DNA from: a virus
Direction: 5' to 3' (one strand)
IMG/VR virus record: IMGVR_UViG_3300032238_000599
Location: 80,987 to 144,986 of that record
DNA: 64,000 bases
The notes beneath the pieces are model-generated. The model saw only the letters and a list, made by a program, of their open reading frames with translations. It was not told the origin of the DNA and ran no database searches. Of this stretch, positions 44,569 to 53,138 are shown in pieces. The position numbers and the translations under genes were made by a program. Position 1 is the stretch's first letter; each line of letters begins with the position of its first letter.

Positions 44569-45146
44569 TGCCAGATATTGACATTGACTTTGCAGATCGA
44601 TCTAAAGCTCTTGAACATTTCAAGCATGTTACTGCGACTATAGAAGACAACGGCACTTTTAAAAAACACAATTCAGGAATATATTGTACTTCTATTCCGT
44701 ACAATCCAATTACTGGTATGAGTACCATTGACTATAAGTCGGCAGAAGACCGAGGTTATTTTAAGATCGATTTTTTGAATGTTAATGTTTATAACGGTGT
44801 AAAAGACGAAGCACATTTAATTCAATTAATGGAGACTGAACCACTATGGGATCTATTAGAACAAGATGACTTTACAAATTTACTGTTCCACATAAATGGG
44901 CATGGCTACTTGATGAGGCAAATGAAACCTACGAGTATAGAAGAGTTAGCAATGTGTTTGTCTTTGATACGCCCTGCGAAAAAACATCTAGTTGGGAAGA
45001 CGTGGACGGAGATTGGGATGACGATTTGGGAGAAACCGGAGAACGGTGAATACTACTTTAAGAAGAGCCACGCAGTTGCGTATGCTATGGCTATTGTAGT
45101 ACAAATGAATTTAATTTGTGAACAGATAAGTTACGGATACAGTTAA
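44568..45146 (+). CDS. DNA polymerase III alpha (DnaE)-like fragment protein
   Basis: A 192-residue protein that looks like pieces of the bacterial DnaE palm. It begins MPDIDIDFADR, matching the DnaE catalytic PDxDxDF (the E. coli Asp401 and Asp403 motif). It has GYFKIDFLNVNVY, like the DnaE K-x-DFLG segment, and ends with YYFKKSHAVAYAMAIVVQM, matching the F-KSHAxAY motif. The third catalytic Asp and most of the polymerase are missing. T4-like phages normally have their own gp43 polymerase, so this may be a regulator or decoy. It converges on the next gene with a 4-nt overlap. Confidence 0.75.
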   Translation: MPDIDIDFADRSKALEHFKHVTATIEDNGTFKKHNSGIYCTSIPYNPITGMSTIDYKSAEDRGYFKIDFLNVNVYNGVKDEAHLIQLMETEPLWDLLEQDDFTNLLFHINGHGYLMRQMKPTSIEELAMCLSLIRPAKKHLVGKTWTEIGMTIWEKPENGEYYFKKSHAVAYAMAIVVQMNLICEQISYGYS

Positions 45147-45517
45147 CGAGTTTTTCTAACAAGCTGAACTGATTTTCTTTTAATTCTTTTTAAAGTTAGG
45201 TTCATTAAATTGACCACTGGTCCTAACACAATTCTTACATCCTTGCTGTTAAATGTTTTAATAGCATATCTATAAGGTTCAATTTGCGTCCTTAAAAATA
45301 TGTTGATAGGAACTTGTCTATTTGATTCCCACCACCAAGTTTCTCCTATTTCTAAAAATCCTGATTTTTCTTCAGGTGTTCGAATAGAATTAAGATCGTA
45401 AAAACTAGTTACGTACTGGTCTTGGTTAATAATAATCCCAACATACTCGTTTTCGCCGTAGTTTATCACACTTATAAACGGAAGTTGCTCTTCAATATTG
45501 TCTCGTAATTTTATCAT
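45143..45517 (-). CDS. Conserved small protein, unknown
   Basis: A 124-residue protein on the minus strand, divergent from the 45540 structural gene. It has IEEQLPFISVINYGENEYVG, GETWWWESNRQVPINIFLR and a very basic end (KRIKRKSVQLVRKTR) that could contact nucleic acid. It starts inside the divergent late promoter and overlaps the DnaE-like gene by 4 nt at its end. No known domain. Confidence 0.6.
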   Translation of the reverse strand: MIKLRDNIEEQLPFISVINYGENEYVGIIINQDQYVTSFYDLNSIRTPEEKSGFLEIGETWWWESNRQVPINIFLRTQIEPYRYAIKTFNSKDVRIVLGPVVNLMNLTLKRIKRKSVQLVRKTR

Positions 45518-45522
45518 AAATA
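45515..45522 (+). promoter_or_regulatory. T4-type late promoter octamer CATAAATA
   Basis: It overlaps the first codon of the minus-strand gene and lies 17 nt before the ATG at 45540, with an AAGGA ribosome site between. Confidence 0.6.
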
Positions 45523-45539
45523 TAGCTAAGGATTGCCAA

Positions 45540-46385
45540 ATGCAAAAAATTTCAAGTTATTTATTACACAATAGAATAGAGTTGGTTGCCGATTTGGCAG
45601 GATTTATCACGGAGTATAAACCAGTGTACAAAAGACATATCAGAGTCTATCGCGGAATAGACAATCTATTAGAATTCGACGTTAAAAACGCCGATCAAAA
45701 ACGCATTGACTTAGGAGAGTTTGACACTTTAGAAATGCATGTGATGGACAATACCGGACAAGCATTACCAAGTAGCCCGTATACTGTAGAACCCTTAGAT
45801 CAAGAAACATCTAAGGGACTAGCTACAGTAACTATCCCAGCAATTGATTTAGACGGTCTTATTGCACAGGGGCTAACTTATTCTGTTGTTGCAAATGGCA
45901 ATACTATTCTTTATGCTGATAGCAGATTTGGAGCGAGTGGAAATATCGATTTAATTACTACAGCTATCCCAGTAGCTAAGCCTGTACAAAAATATGATCA
46001 TTTCTTAGGACTAGGCGATTTTAACAATACAACTATAACATATACTAGCGATGCAGTTAGTTTAAGAACAAGAGATGCTGTTCCTCCAAATCATATTCAT
46101 GTGGAAATTTCAGTTACAAATCTTAAAGGTACCATATGGGTAGAAGCAACAAAACAAGAAGTTATTGGGCACGAATCGTTTACTCATAGTAATGGCACAA
46201 GAGTCTATGAACAAGTTTTAAACCCGGCAACTACTGACACTATTACAGTTCCGTTAATTGATTTATTAGAAACTGGTTATACTTATATACGTGTTAATTG
46301 GACTACAGACCCAACTATAACAACTGGTAAAATTGATTTTTTCACAGTAGAATTCCACGCTCATCCTCCAGAAGTACCATGTTAA
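45540..46385 (+). CDS. Virion structural protein, aquatic T4-like type
   Basis: A 281-residue protein. A longer frame from 45498 runs into the promoter, so the ATG at 45540 with AAGGA is chosen. The N-terminus (MQKISSYLLHNRIELVADLA, then VYRGIDNLLEFDVKNADQKR) is a pattern I remember from structural proteins of aquatic T4-like phages. The body is beta-rich (two domains, HVEISVTNLKGTIWVEATK). It is a late gene inserted in the replication region with its own promoter. The exact virion position is unknown. Confidence 0.62.
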   Translation: MQKISSYLLHNRIELVADLAGFITEYKPVYKRHIRVYRGIDNLLEFDVKNADQKRIDLGEFDTLEMHVMDNTGQALPSSPYTVEPLDQETSKGLATVTIPAIDLDGLIAQGLTYSVVANGNTILYADSRFGASGNIDLITTAIPVAKPVQKYDHFLGLGDFNNTTITYTSDAVSLRTRDAVPPNHIHVEISVTNLKGTIWVEATKQEVIGHESFTHSNGTRVYEQVLNPATTDTITVPLIDLLETGYTYIRVNWTTDPTITTGKIDFFTVEFHAHPPEVPC

Positions 46386-46399
46386 GTTAATCAAACTTC

Positions 46400-46428
46400 T
46401 TGACTGTTTTTAGTTAGTCTGTTATAAT
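46400..46428 (+). promoter_or_regulatory. Near-consensus sigma70 promoter (TTGACT-17-TATAAT)
   Basis: One mismatch in the -35, a perfect -10 and a 17-bp spacer. The -10 ends 5 nt before the primase ATG, with no ribosome site, so a leaderless primase message is predicted. Confidence 0.88.
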
Positions 46429-46433
46429 ATAGT

Positions 46434-47447
46434 ATGAGTCTAATTGTAGAAACAGTTCAAAACTATCTTCCTGCTAGAAGAAAACATACCCCCAGTGGTT
46501 GGATAAGTTTTAATGCACCGTGTTGTAGCGACAAACGCCAGCGTGGTGGTCTCATCTTTAATACCGGCGACGCAGTAAGCTACCACTGTTTTAATTGTGG
46601 CTTCAAAGCTAGTTGGCAACCTGGAAGACAAATTAGCCAAAAGATGAGTAAGCTGTTGCGATTATTCAATGTACCCGACGATACAATTAATCAACTGAGA
46701 TTAGAAGCTCTAAGATTAAATGATACATCAAGTGTTGAAATCCGTAGTATAGTTCCTAAGTTTGATGCTCGTGCATTACCAATGGATGCTAAAAGTTTAG
46801 ACGAGTGGACTACTTGGATCAATTTGCAAGGTTGGGAAAATGCCGACCAAGAACTTATCAATGCTTTTTGTTATATACGAAATATTAGAGGATTAGATCC
46901 CTATGCCCATCCTTACTACTGGACTAGCAAAGTTGGATTTAAGAATAGAATTATAATTCCGTTTTACAAAGATGGTGTGATAGTTGGCTGGACTGCTAGG
47001 GCAACTAAACCAGATGTTAAGCCAAAGTTTTTAAGTGAACAACAACCGGGGTATGTGTTTAATTTAGATGCACAAGACAACAATAGACAATTCGTAATTG
47101 TTTGCGAAGGTCCGTTTGATGCACTAAGTATTGATGGATGTGCGCTACTAGGTGCAGAAATTAAAGACAGTCAAAACTGGTTGCTAAAACAGCTAGGCAA
47201 AGAAATTGTTCTAGTTCCAGACAGAGATCACGAAGGCCCTAGAACTGTAGAGCAGGCGATAGAATACGGGTGGACAGTTAGCATGCCTGACTGGCCTGAC
47301 AATGTCAAAGACGTTAATGATGCAATGCTAAAATTAGGAAGGCTAACAACCTTATACTTAATTTTACAAGCAAAGGAATCAAATAGTCTTAAGATACAGT
47401 TAAGAGCAAAAAAATGGTTTAAGGACGTAAATGAAAAAGCTAATTAA
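46434..47447 (+). CDS. 61: DNA primase gp61
   Basis: A 337-residue DnaG-type primase. The zinc-binding part is formed by Cys30/Cys31 and Cys52/Cys55 (PCCSDK, HCFNCGFKA). The TOPRIM catalytic part has VCEGPFDALSIDG (Glu225) and LVPDRDHEG (Asp263, Asp265). This size and order fit T4 gp61, which makes RNA primers in complex with gp41. It is transcribed from its own sigma70 promoter; its end overlaps the next small gene by 17 nt. Confidence 0.9.
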   Translation: MSLIVETVQNYLPARRKHTPSGWISFNAPCCSDKRQRGGLIFNTGDAVSYHCFNCGFKASWQPGRQISQKMSKLLRLFNVPDDTINQLRLEALRLNDTSSVEIRSIVPKFDARALPMDAKSLDEWTTWINLQGWENADQELINAFCYIRNIRGLDPYAHPYYWTSKVGFKNRIIIPFYKDGVIVGWTARATKPDVKPKFLSEQQPGYVFNLDAQDNNRQFVIVCEGPFDALSIDGCALLGAEIKDSQNWLLKQLGKEIVLVPDRDHEGPRTVEQAIEYGWTVSMPDWPDNVKDVNDAMLKLGRLTTLYLILQAKESNSLKIQLRAKKWFKDVNEKAN

Positions 47448-47544
47448 TTTTATATTAACCCCGTGGCGCAAATGGAAACAGCATCAAGAGTACAAAAAAC
47501 GTCTTAAAGAAATTCAAGAACGAGATCCGTTTATATACAAATGA
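47431..47544 (+). CDS. 37-residue conserved basic peptide between gp61 and carbamoyltransferase
   Basis: ATG at 47431 with an AAGGAC site, ending TGA at 47542-47544 and overlapping the next start (ATGA). The product begins MKKLINFILTPWRKWKQHQE and ends RDPFIYK. The opening is a short hydrophobic/amphipathic helix, the rest a charged helix, so it may be membrane-associated. I recall similar DPFIYK-ending small proteins in aquatic T4-like phages. The function is unknown. Confidence 0.65.
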   Translation: MKKLINFILTPWRKWKQHQEYKKRLKEIQERDPFIYK

Positions 47545-49016
47545 TTACGTGGGGAATATCAGCAAACAGTCATGACGCGGCATTAGCTGTGTTTCTTGAC
47601 GAGCACTTAGTATTTGCTAGTCATAGCGAAAGATTTAGCAAGAAGAAAAACGACAAGCACTTGTGCAAAGAACTTGTCGATTATGCTAAAAATAAATTCT
47701 ATGGACTACCAGATCGAGTGTACTGGTATGAAAATCCTTATTTAAAAACAGCAAGACAACTGTATGCAGGGCAAGGATGGAAGTGGGAAGACAATGATAT
47801 AAAATCATATCTAAGCCGTTGGAATATTAATGGACGATTACATTATACTAATCATCATCGTAGTCATGCCGCTACTGGTTATTTTACTAGTGGCTTTGAC
47901 GATGCTTGTATTTTAGTAATTGATGCCATCGGAGAATTCGAAACTCTTACTATTTGGAAAGCAGAAGGTAATCGATTAAAGAAATTATACAGTAAGTGGT
48001 TTCCAAATAGTATTGGATTATTTTACAGCGCCATTACGCAACGACTAGCCCTACGTCCTTTAGAAGATGAATATATTTTAATGGGTATGAGTGCATATGG
48101 CAATGTTGACAACTTGTATACTCGTATGCGAGACGATTTTGTAGACAAATATCACGACTACACTTTTGCTAAAAATTTACACAGAGGTTGTTTAGATTGG
48201 GCGCCAGACCTAACAGTCAATGACAGTTTTGACGTTGCTGCCGCTACACAAGAAATATATGAAAGATTTTTTGAAACAGCACTAGGACATGCTAAAAAAT
48301 TAACAGGTAGCAACAATCTAGTCTTAATGGGCGGCTGTGCTCTTAACTGTGTTGCTAATCGATTAACAGGCAAGTATTTTGATAATACTTGGATTATGCC
48401 TAACCCTGGAGATGCAGGTAGTGCTATCGGTGCAGTACTGGCACACAACCCTCAGTGGCGTATTGAACCCAAACATTTCACTCCTTTCTTAGGATATGAT
48501 ATGGGGTACAAATCTACCAATGAAGAAATTGTAGATTATTTGATAGAAAATAAAATTTGCGGTGTTGCAAGAGGGCCCGCAGAGTTTGGGCCTAGAGCAT
48601 TAGGCAACAGAAGTTTGTTAGCCGATCCTCGGGGTAATGATATAAAGGAACGTGTAAATGATATTAAAAGAAGAGAACAATTTAGACCATTTGCGCCAGT
48701 TATTCTGGAGGAGTTATGTGATACTTACTTTGATATGCCTAATGGTTGGAGTAACAGTAGGTATATGCAAGTCATCGCTCGCTGTAGGGTTCCTGAGCTT
48801 TTTCCTGCTATTGTGCATCACGACGGCACTTCTCGTGTACAAACTGTCTCGAGAGACGGATCACCATTGCGACTGTTGCTCGAAAGATGGTATACATTAA
48901 CTGGTTGCCCAATGTTACTAAACACTAGTTTAAACATTAAAGGACGGCCAATGGTTAATGACCATGCTGATGCAAGAACATTTGAAGCCCACCATAATGT
49001 TAGGGTATTCACATAA
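47541..49016 (+). CDS. NodU/CmcH-family carbamoyltransferase
   Basis: A 491-residue protein. The N-terminal Kae1/YgjD-like part has GISANSHDAALAVF (His11, Asp12) and NHHRSHAATGYFTSGF (His105, His109), the metal/ATP site that makes carbamoyl-adenylate. The C-terminal domain has GPAEFGPRALGNRSLLADPR and QFRPFAPVILEE, typical of NodU transferases that move the carbamoyl group to a hydroxyl. NodU-family enzymes from viromes have been reported to carbamoylate hydroxymethylated cytosine in phage DNA, so a DNA-modification role is possible. The gene sits between primase and helicase. Confidence 0.88.
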   Translation: MITWGISANSHDAALAVFLDEHLVFASHSERFSKKKNDKHLCKELVDYAKNKFYGLPDRVYWYENPYLKTARQLYAGQGWKWEDNDIKSYLSRWNINGRLHYTNHHRSHAATGYFTSGFDDACILVIDAIGEFETLTIWKAEGNRLKKLYSKWFPNSIGLFYSAITQRLALRPLEDEYILMGMSAYGNVDNLYTRMRDDFVDKYHDYTFAKNLHRGCLDWAPDLTVNDSFDVAAATQEIYERFFETALGHAKKLTGSNNLVLMGGCALNCVANRLTGKYFDNTWIMPNPGDAGSAIGAVLAHNPQWRIEPKHFTPFLGYDMGYKSTNEEIVDYLIENKICGVARGPAEFGPRALGNRSLLADPRGNDIKERVNDIKRREQFRPFAPVILEELCDTYFDMPNGWSNSRYMQVIARCRVPELFPAIVHHDGTSRVQTVSRDGSPLRLLLERWYTLTGCPMLLNTSLNIKGRPMVNDHADARTFEAHHNVRVFT

Positions 49017-49035
49017 AAGAGTATATAATATTACA

Positions 49036-50484
49036 ATGACTAGACAGAACGCAGACTACGGATTTGACATCCAAAAATTATATTTAGAAATGATGATGAG
49101 TGACGCAGAAACATTTGTGCGTTGCCAGAGTATTTTTGATCACACTCTGTTTGATCGAAAGCTACAAGATGTAGCACAGTTTATTAACAGCTATGTAGAA
49201 GAAAACAGAGTAATGCCTACATTTGATATTGTTAAGGCAACTACTCATGTAGAACTAGCGAATCCTGGGGAACTACACGAAAATCACTATGATTGGTTAC
49301 TTGGTGAATTTGAAACATTTATTAGACACAAGGGTTTAGAAAGAGCGATTTTACAATCCGCAGACTTACTGGAAAAAGGCGAGTATGGCCCAGTAGAGGA
49401 CCTAGTTAAAAAAGCTGTTCAAGTTGGTTTGACTAAGGACATGGGTACTGATTATTTTTCAGATCCACGTGCTCGATTGATGAAGATTAAAGACAAGAAC
49501 GGACAAGTTAGTACTGGTTGGAAAACTATGGATCACAAACTTTTCGGTGGTATGAACCGCGGAGAGTTGAACATTTTTGCAGGCGGATCGGGCGCAGGCA
49601 AGTCGTTATTTCTTGCAAATTTAGGATGTAATTGGGCACTAGCAGGGCTTAATGTTTTGTACCTAACATTGGAACTTTCAGAAGAGCTTGTTAGTATGCG
49701 TATTGATAGTATGCTTACAGGAGTGCCAACTAGGGATATTTTCAAAGATCTAGACGATGTTGAAATGAAAGTGAAAATGATTGGCAAAAAGTCGGGACAG
49801 ATGCAGGTCAAATATATGCCTAGTGGTAAAACTAGTAACGATTTGCGTAGCTATATTAAAGAATATGAAATTAAAACAGGACGTAAGTTAGATGTTCTAT
49901 TAGTTGACTACTTGGACTTGCTCATGCCAATTAGTAAGAAAATTTCAGCAGAGAACTTGTTTATTAAAGACAAGTATGTATCAGAAGAACTACGTAATCT
50001 AGCAGTGGAATTAAACTGTGTGTTCGTTACTGCGGCACAGTTGAACAGGGGCGCAGTTGAGGAGGTGGAATTTGACCATTCACATATTTCAGGTGGTTTA
50101 TCAAAGATTCAAACAGCAGATAACGTATTTGGTATCTTTACCAGTAGAGCTATGCGAGAGCGCGGTCGTTATCAAATTCAACTTATGAAGACACGTTCAA
50201 GTAGTGGTGTTGGAGCAAAAATTGATCTAGAGTTTGATGTTGACACATTGCGTATTCGAGATCTTGAAGAAGATATGGACAATGCTCCAACAAGTCGTGG
50301 AGGTAGTATTCTTGAAAGTATCAAACAACGTACATCAACAGTAACAACTATTGATCCGTCTACCGGAGAAATTAGCTCTGATCCTACACTAGGAGTTAGT
50401 GTTGCTAAGGTTAAACCTCAAGTAGAAAGTTCAAAACTACGACAACTATTGAGTAATTTACCAAACGATTCCGATCCGTTTTAA
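49036..50484 (+). CDS. 41: Replicative helicase gp41 (DnaB-like)
   Basis: A 482-residue protein. The ATG at 49036 is preferred; the longer frame overlaps the carbamoyltransferase. The helical N-terminal domain (MTRQNADYGFDIQKLYLEMM) is followed by the RecA-type core: TGWKTMDHKLFGGMNRGELN, Walker A GGSGAGKS (183-190), VLLVDYLDLL (Walker B) and FVTAAQLNRGAV with SGGLSKIQTAD. It forms a hexamer that unwinds DNA at the fork with gp61. A TATAAT lies 6 nt before the ATG, but the -35 (TAGGGT) is poor. Confidence 0.92.
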   Translation: MTRQNADYGFDIQKLYLEMMMSDAETFVRCQSIFDHTLFDRKLQDVAQFINSYVEENRVMPTFDIVKATTHVELANPGELHENHYDWLLGEFETFIRHKGLERAILQSADLLEKGEYGPVEDLVKKAVQVGLTKDMGTDYFSDPRARLMKIKDKNGQVSTGWKTMDHKLFGGMNRGELNIFAGGSGAGKSLFLANLGCNWALAGLNVLYLTLELSEELVSMRIDSMLTGVPTRDIFKDLDDVEMKVKMIGKKSGQMQVKYMPSGKTSNDLRSYIKEYEIKTGRKLDVLLVDYLDLLMPISKKISAENLFIKDKYVSEELRNLAVELNCVFVTAAQLNRGAVEEVEFDHSHISGGLSKIQTADNVFGIFTSRAMRERGRYQIQLMKTRSSSGVGAKIDLEFDVDTLRIRDLEEDMDNAPTSRGGSILESIKQRTSTVTTIDPSTGEISSDPTLGVSVAKVKPQVESSKLRQLLSNLPNDSDPF

Positions 50485-50501
50485 CGATTTTGTAATCATT
50501 A

Positions 50502-50509
50502 AATAAATA
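50502..50509 (+). promoter_or_regulatory. T4-type late promoter octamer AATAAATA
   Basis: It lies 17 nt after the gp41 stop and 29 nt before the ATG at 50539. It starts the second structural block. Confidence 0.55.
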
Positions 50510-50538
50510 AGTACATATATAATAATGAGAGCAAAAAA

Positions 50539-50982
50539 ATGCAACTGTACCACGTTCGAGACCTAAATGATCCACTTGCCAGCATCATTAAAGATGATCC
50601 TGTAAGAGCTCATATACCTCTTGAACAACGTATAAATGAAAATGCAGAAATACTAGTACTCAAAGAAGGCGAAAAAGTTCTTGCGGCAACTTGCTTACAA
50701 TGGCTTAAAGAAGTTCCCGAAGACGAGCAAGATTTACAGGACTTAGAAAAAACTCACGATGTAGCAGTATTCTACACCATTTGGAGTTACAGTCCAGGTG
50801 CCGGTGCTAAACTAATCAAACAAGCCGCAAGTTGGATTTTAGAAGCAGTTGAGGAGTGTAAAACCATTGTTACACTAAGCCCACAAACTGATATGGCTAG
50901 AAAATTCCATCTAAATAATGGTGCTACGATCCGCAAAGAAAACAGTACCAGCGTTAACTACCAATACTATTCAAAAGACTAA
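50539..50982 (+). CDS. GNAT-like acetyltransferase-fold protein
   Basis: A 147-residue protein. The order of strands and helices suggests the GNAT fold: AEILVLKEGEKVLAATCLQW (core strands), VAVFYTIWSYSPGAGAKLIK (possible acetyl-CoA loop, although the classic Q/RxxGxG/A is only partly kept) and TDMARKFHLNNGATI (C-terminal strand/helix, like the A..FY...GF segment). It is the first gene of a late unit before fibre genes. The substrate is unknown; the call is moderate. Confidence 0.5.
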   Translation: MQLYHVRDLNDPLASIIKDDPVRAHIPLEQRINENAEILVLKEGEKVLAATCLQWLKEVPEDEQDLQDLEKTHDVAVFYTIWSYSPGAGAKLIKQAASWILEAVEECKTIVTLSPQTDMARKFHLNNGATIRKENSTSVNYQYYSKD

Positions 50983-50992
50983 TAAAATTTTT

Positions 50993-51000
50993 GGTAAATA
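50993..51000 (+). promoter_or_regulatory. Late-promoter-like octamer GGTAAATA
   Basis: It lies 27 nt before the ATG at 51028, with a GCGAGGAT ribosome site between. It is a weaker match (first two positions differ from consensus). Confidence 0.4.
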
Positions 51001-51027
51001 CTAGCAGTAAAAGCGAGGATTTACCAA

Positions 51028-51483
51028 ATGACATTACCTTTGCGTTCTATTAGGCTTATAGGACGAAATACTAAATCACTAGACGCTACTGCTGGCGATC
51101 CCGGCGAAATTTTCTACGACACAACTAACGATACCCTAAGAGTTTACGACGGTAGACAAATTGGTGGCTATATTTTAGCTAGAGTTAGTTCTGGTGGCGG
51201 AAGTGGTGGCGGAACAGTAACCGGCGGAACTGTAACGGCAAGTGATACAGCGCCTGCTAGTCCTAGTACAGGAAGCGTTTGGTTTAATACTGCAACAAAC
51301 AAGCTCTATATATACGAGCAAAGCTATTGGGTTCAACCTAGCGTACCGCAATTTGGTGCAGGCTATGTTGAGATTGACGGTGATACATCTTCATACATAT
51401 TTGCGGCAACTGACAGCGAATTTGACGGTGCAACCTCTACAGCAACTACTAGCGATTCACTAATTGATGGAGGGACAGCTTAA
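51028..51483 (+). CDS. Small fibre-type structural protein
   Basis: A 151-residue protein. The N-terminus (KSLDATAGDPGEIFYDTTND, then TLRVYDGRQIGG) is a short beta module like the attachment domains of aquatic phage fibres. A Gly/Ser-rich linker follows, then a module TGSVWFNTATNKLYIYEQSY typical of W..T..LY tail-fibre repeats. It overlaps the next gene start by 1 nt (TAATG). A virion role is inferred. Confidence 0.6.
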   Translation: MTLPLRSIRLIGRNTKSLDATAGDPGEIFYDTTNDTLRVYDGRQIGGYILARVSSGGGSGGGTVTGGTVTASDTAPASPSTGSVWFNTATNKLYIYEQSYWVQPSVPQFGAGYVEIDGDTSSYIFAATDSEFDGATSTATTSDSLIDGGTA

Positions 51484-52232
51484 TGTCTTCACGTATAAGA
51501 TTACGCCGAGATACCGCGGCAAATTGGACAACAAACAATCCAGTTCTAGCACTAGGAGAACCAGGTCTAGAAACTGATACACGCCAACTAAAGTTTGGTG
51601 ATGGAACAACAGCATGGACTAGTTTAGTCTACGGTGCAGGCGGTGCACCTGTTGCAAGTACAAGCGTTTCTGGTACTGTAAAAGTTGATGGAACAAGTAT
51701 TGTAATTGCTAACGGTGTTATTTCAGCAACAGGCGAATTAGGTATACCGGTTGCAAGTACATCAGTATTAGGTGGTGTTAAAATAGATGGCACATCTATT
51801 TCAATTAACAACGGAGTTATTAGCGCATCAGTTACCGGTGTATATAACAATGCAACTTTTACTGGTACCACTACACTACAACAAACACAAGAAGTTGTTC
51901 AAGTTTTAGCTAATGCTGGCGGAACAGTAACACATGATTTTTCATTAGGTCAACTATGGCAACATACTACGCCAACTGGTAACTTTGCGGCAAATTTTAT
52001 TAATGTACCTACTACTGCAAATAGATCAATGGCAGTAACATTAATTTTAGTTCAAGGTGCAAATCCTTATATTGCTAGTTCCGTACAAATTAACGGTGTT
52101 AATCAAGTTATTAAATGGGCTGGTGGTGTTCAACCAGCAGGTACAGGAAACAAAATAGACGTCTTAACTTTCATTATGACATATGTTAATAGTGCTTGGA
52201 CAGTCTTCGGACAGATGAGTTCATACGGTTAA
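51483..52232 (+). CDS. Fibre protein with Mtd-like N-terminal domain and shared C-terminal domain
   Basis: A 249-residue protein. Residues 2-50 (RIRLRRDTAANWTTNNPVLA, then LGEPGLETDTRQLKFGDGTT) match the pattern of the major-tropism-determinant-like N-terminal domain common in phage fibres. Two short repeats follow (PVASTSVSGTVKVDGTSIVI and PVASTSVLGGVKIDGTSISI). The C-terminal 120 residues resemble those of the 6209 gene. It is probably a tail- or baseplate-attached fibre component. Confidence 0.7.
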   Translation: MSSRIRLRRDTAANWTTNNPVLALGEPGLETDTRQLKFGDGTTAWTSLVYGAGGAPVASTSVSGTVKVDGTSIVIANGVISATGELGIPVASTSVLGGVKIDGTSISINNGVISASVTGVYNNATFTGTTTLQQTQEVVQVLANAGGTVTHDFSLGQLWQHTTPTGNFAANFINVPTTANRSMAVTLILVQGANPYIASSVQINGVNQVIKWAGGVQPAGTGNKIDVLTFIMTYVNSAWTVFGQMSSYG

Positions 52233-52240
52233 GGACTAAC

Positions 52241-53122
52241 ATGGCTTTTAATTTTCCAACAACTGGTCTAGTAGCTAATGTTACAACAGCTACTAACGGA
52301 GATACCACCTGGATTTGGACTGGTAGTACATGGGATTTAAAACCAGTAACAGATCCAGTTGTTAATAATTTAACAGTAGTAGGTAGCTTTGTATCCGAAG
52401 CACAACAAAGTTTTGTAAGAAACGTTGTGCCTACAGTATCAGCTCTTTCAACAATAACTAATGCAAACTGGAAGGGATTAAATGTTTTTGTAACAGAGAC
52501 TGGCGCACTATACTATGCCGACGGTACTGACTGGAATCGAATTGCCAAATATACAGAAACAGGATTTAGAAACTTAGCAGTTAGTGGAAATGATACCCTA
52601 ACTAGCCTAAGTTCAACAACATTGAACATTGTAGGATCTGGAAGTACTATAGTTAGTACAGATTCTGCAACAAATACAGTTACTATTACCGGCGAAGCCA
52701 CAGGTATTGTCAGTAGCGGACAAGCAGGACGTTTAGCATACTATGCCTCAACTGGCAGTACGGTCAGTGACATTGGATCTAGTGTCATATGGAACGGTAC
52801 AAGTTTAACCATAGGTGGCGGTTTAACTGTTAACACACTATCAGTCAGCAACGCTACTACCGTAGGAAGCCTCACGGTAAATAGCTCAGTGACGGCAAGC
52901 GGCAGTATTTCTGCAACTGGAGCTATTTCAGCAGGTTCATCAATTACTGCTACAAGTAACGCTATTATTGGCGGAGACTTGTCAGTAAGCGGGAAAGCAA
53001 CTGTTGGCGCTCCAACCGCATCAACACACGCGGCAACTAAAGGCTATGTTGACACAGCATCAGCGGCCGCATTGGCTTTGGCAAATGCTAGATCAATCGC
53101 CATGTCTATCGCAATAGGGTAA
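52241..53122 (+). CDS. Fibre-like structural protein
   Basis: A 293-residue protein. The ATG at 52241 follows an AAGGA site; the longer frame from 52196 overlaps the previous gene. The N-terminus has a W-containing module (NGDTTWIWTGSTWDLKPVTD), the middle is short beta repeats (SVTASGSISATGAISAGSSI) as in trimeric fibre shafts, and the end contains ASTHAATKGYVDTASAAALA, a motif seen at the end of many phage fibres. Virion role inferred. Confidence 0.65.
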   Translation: MAFNFPTTGLVANVTTATNGDTTWIWTGSTWDLKPVTDPVVNNLTVVGSFVSEAQQSFVRNVVPTVSALSTITNANWKGLNVFVTETGALYYADGTDWNRIAKYTETGFRNLAVSGNDTLTSLSSTTLNIVGSGSTIVSTDSATNTVTITGEATGIVSSGQAGRLAYYASTGSTVSDIGSSVIWNGTSLTIGGGLTVNTLSVSNATTVGSLTVNSSVTASGSISATGAISAGSSITATSNAIIGGDLSVSGKATVGAPTASTHAATKGYVDTASAAALALANARSIAMSIAIG

Positions 53123-53138
53123 TTACAGGAAATTTTAA

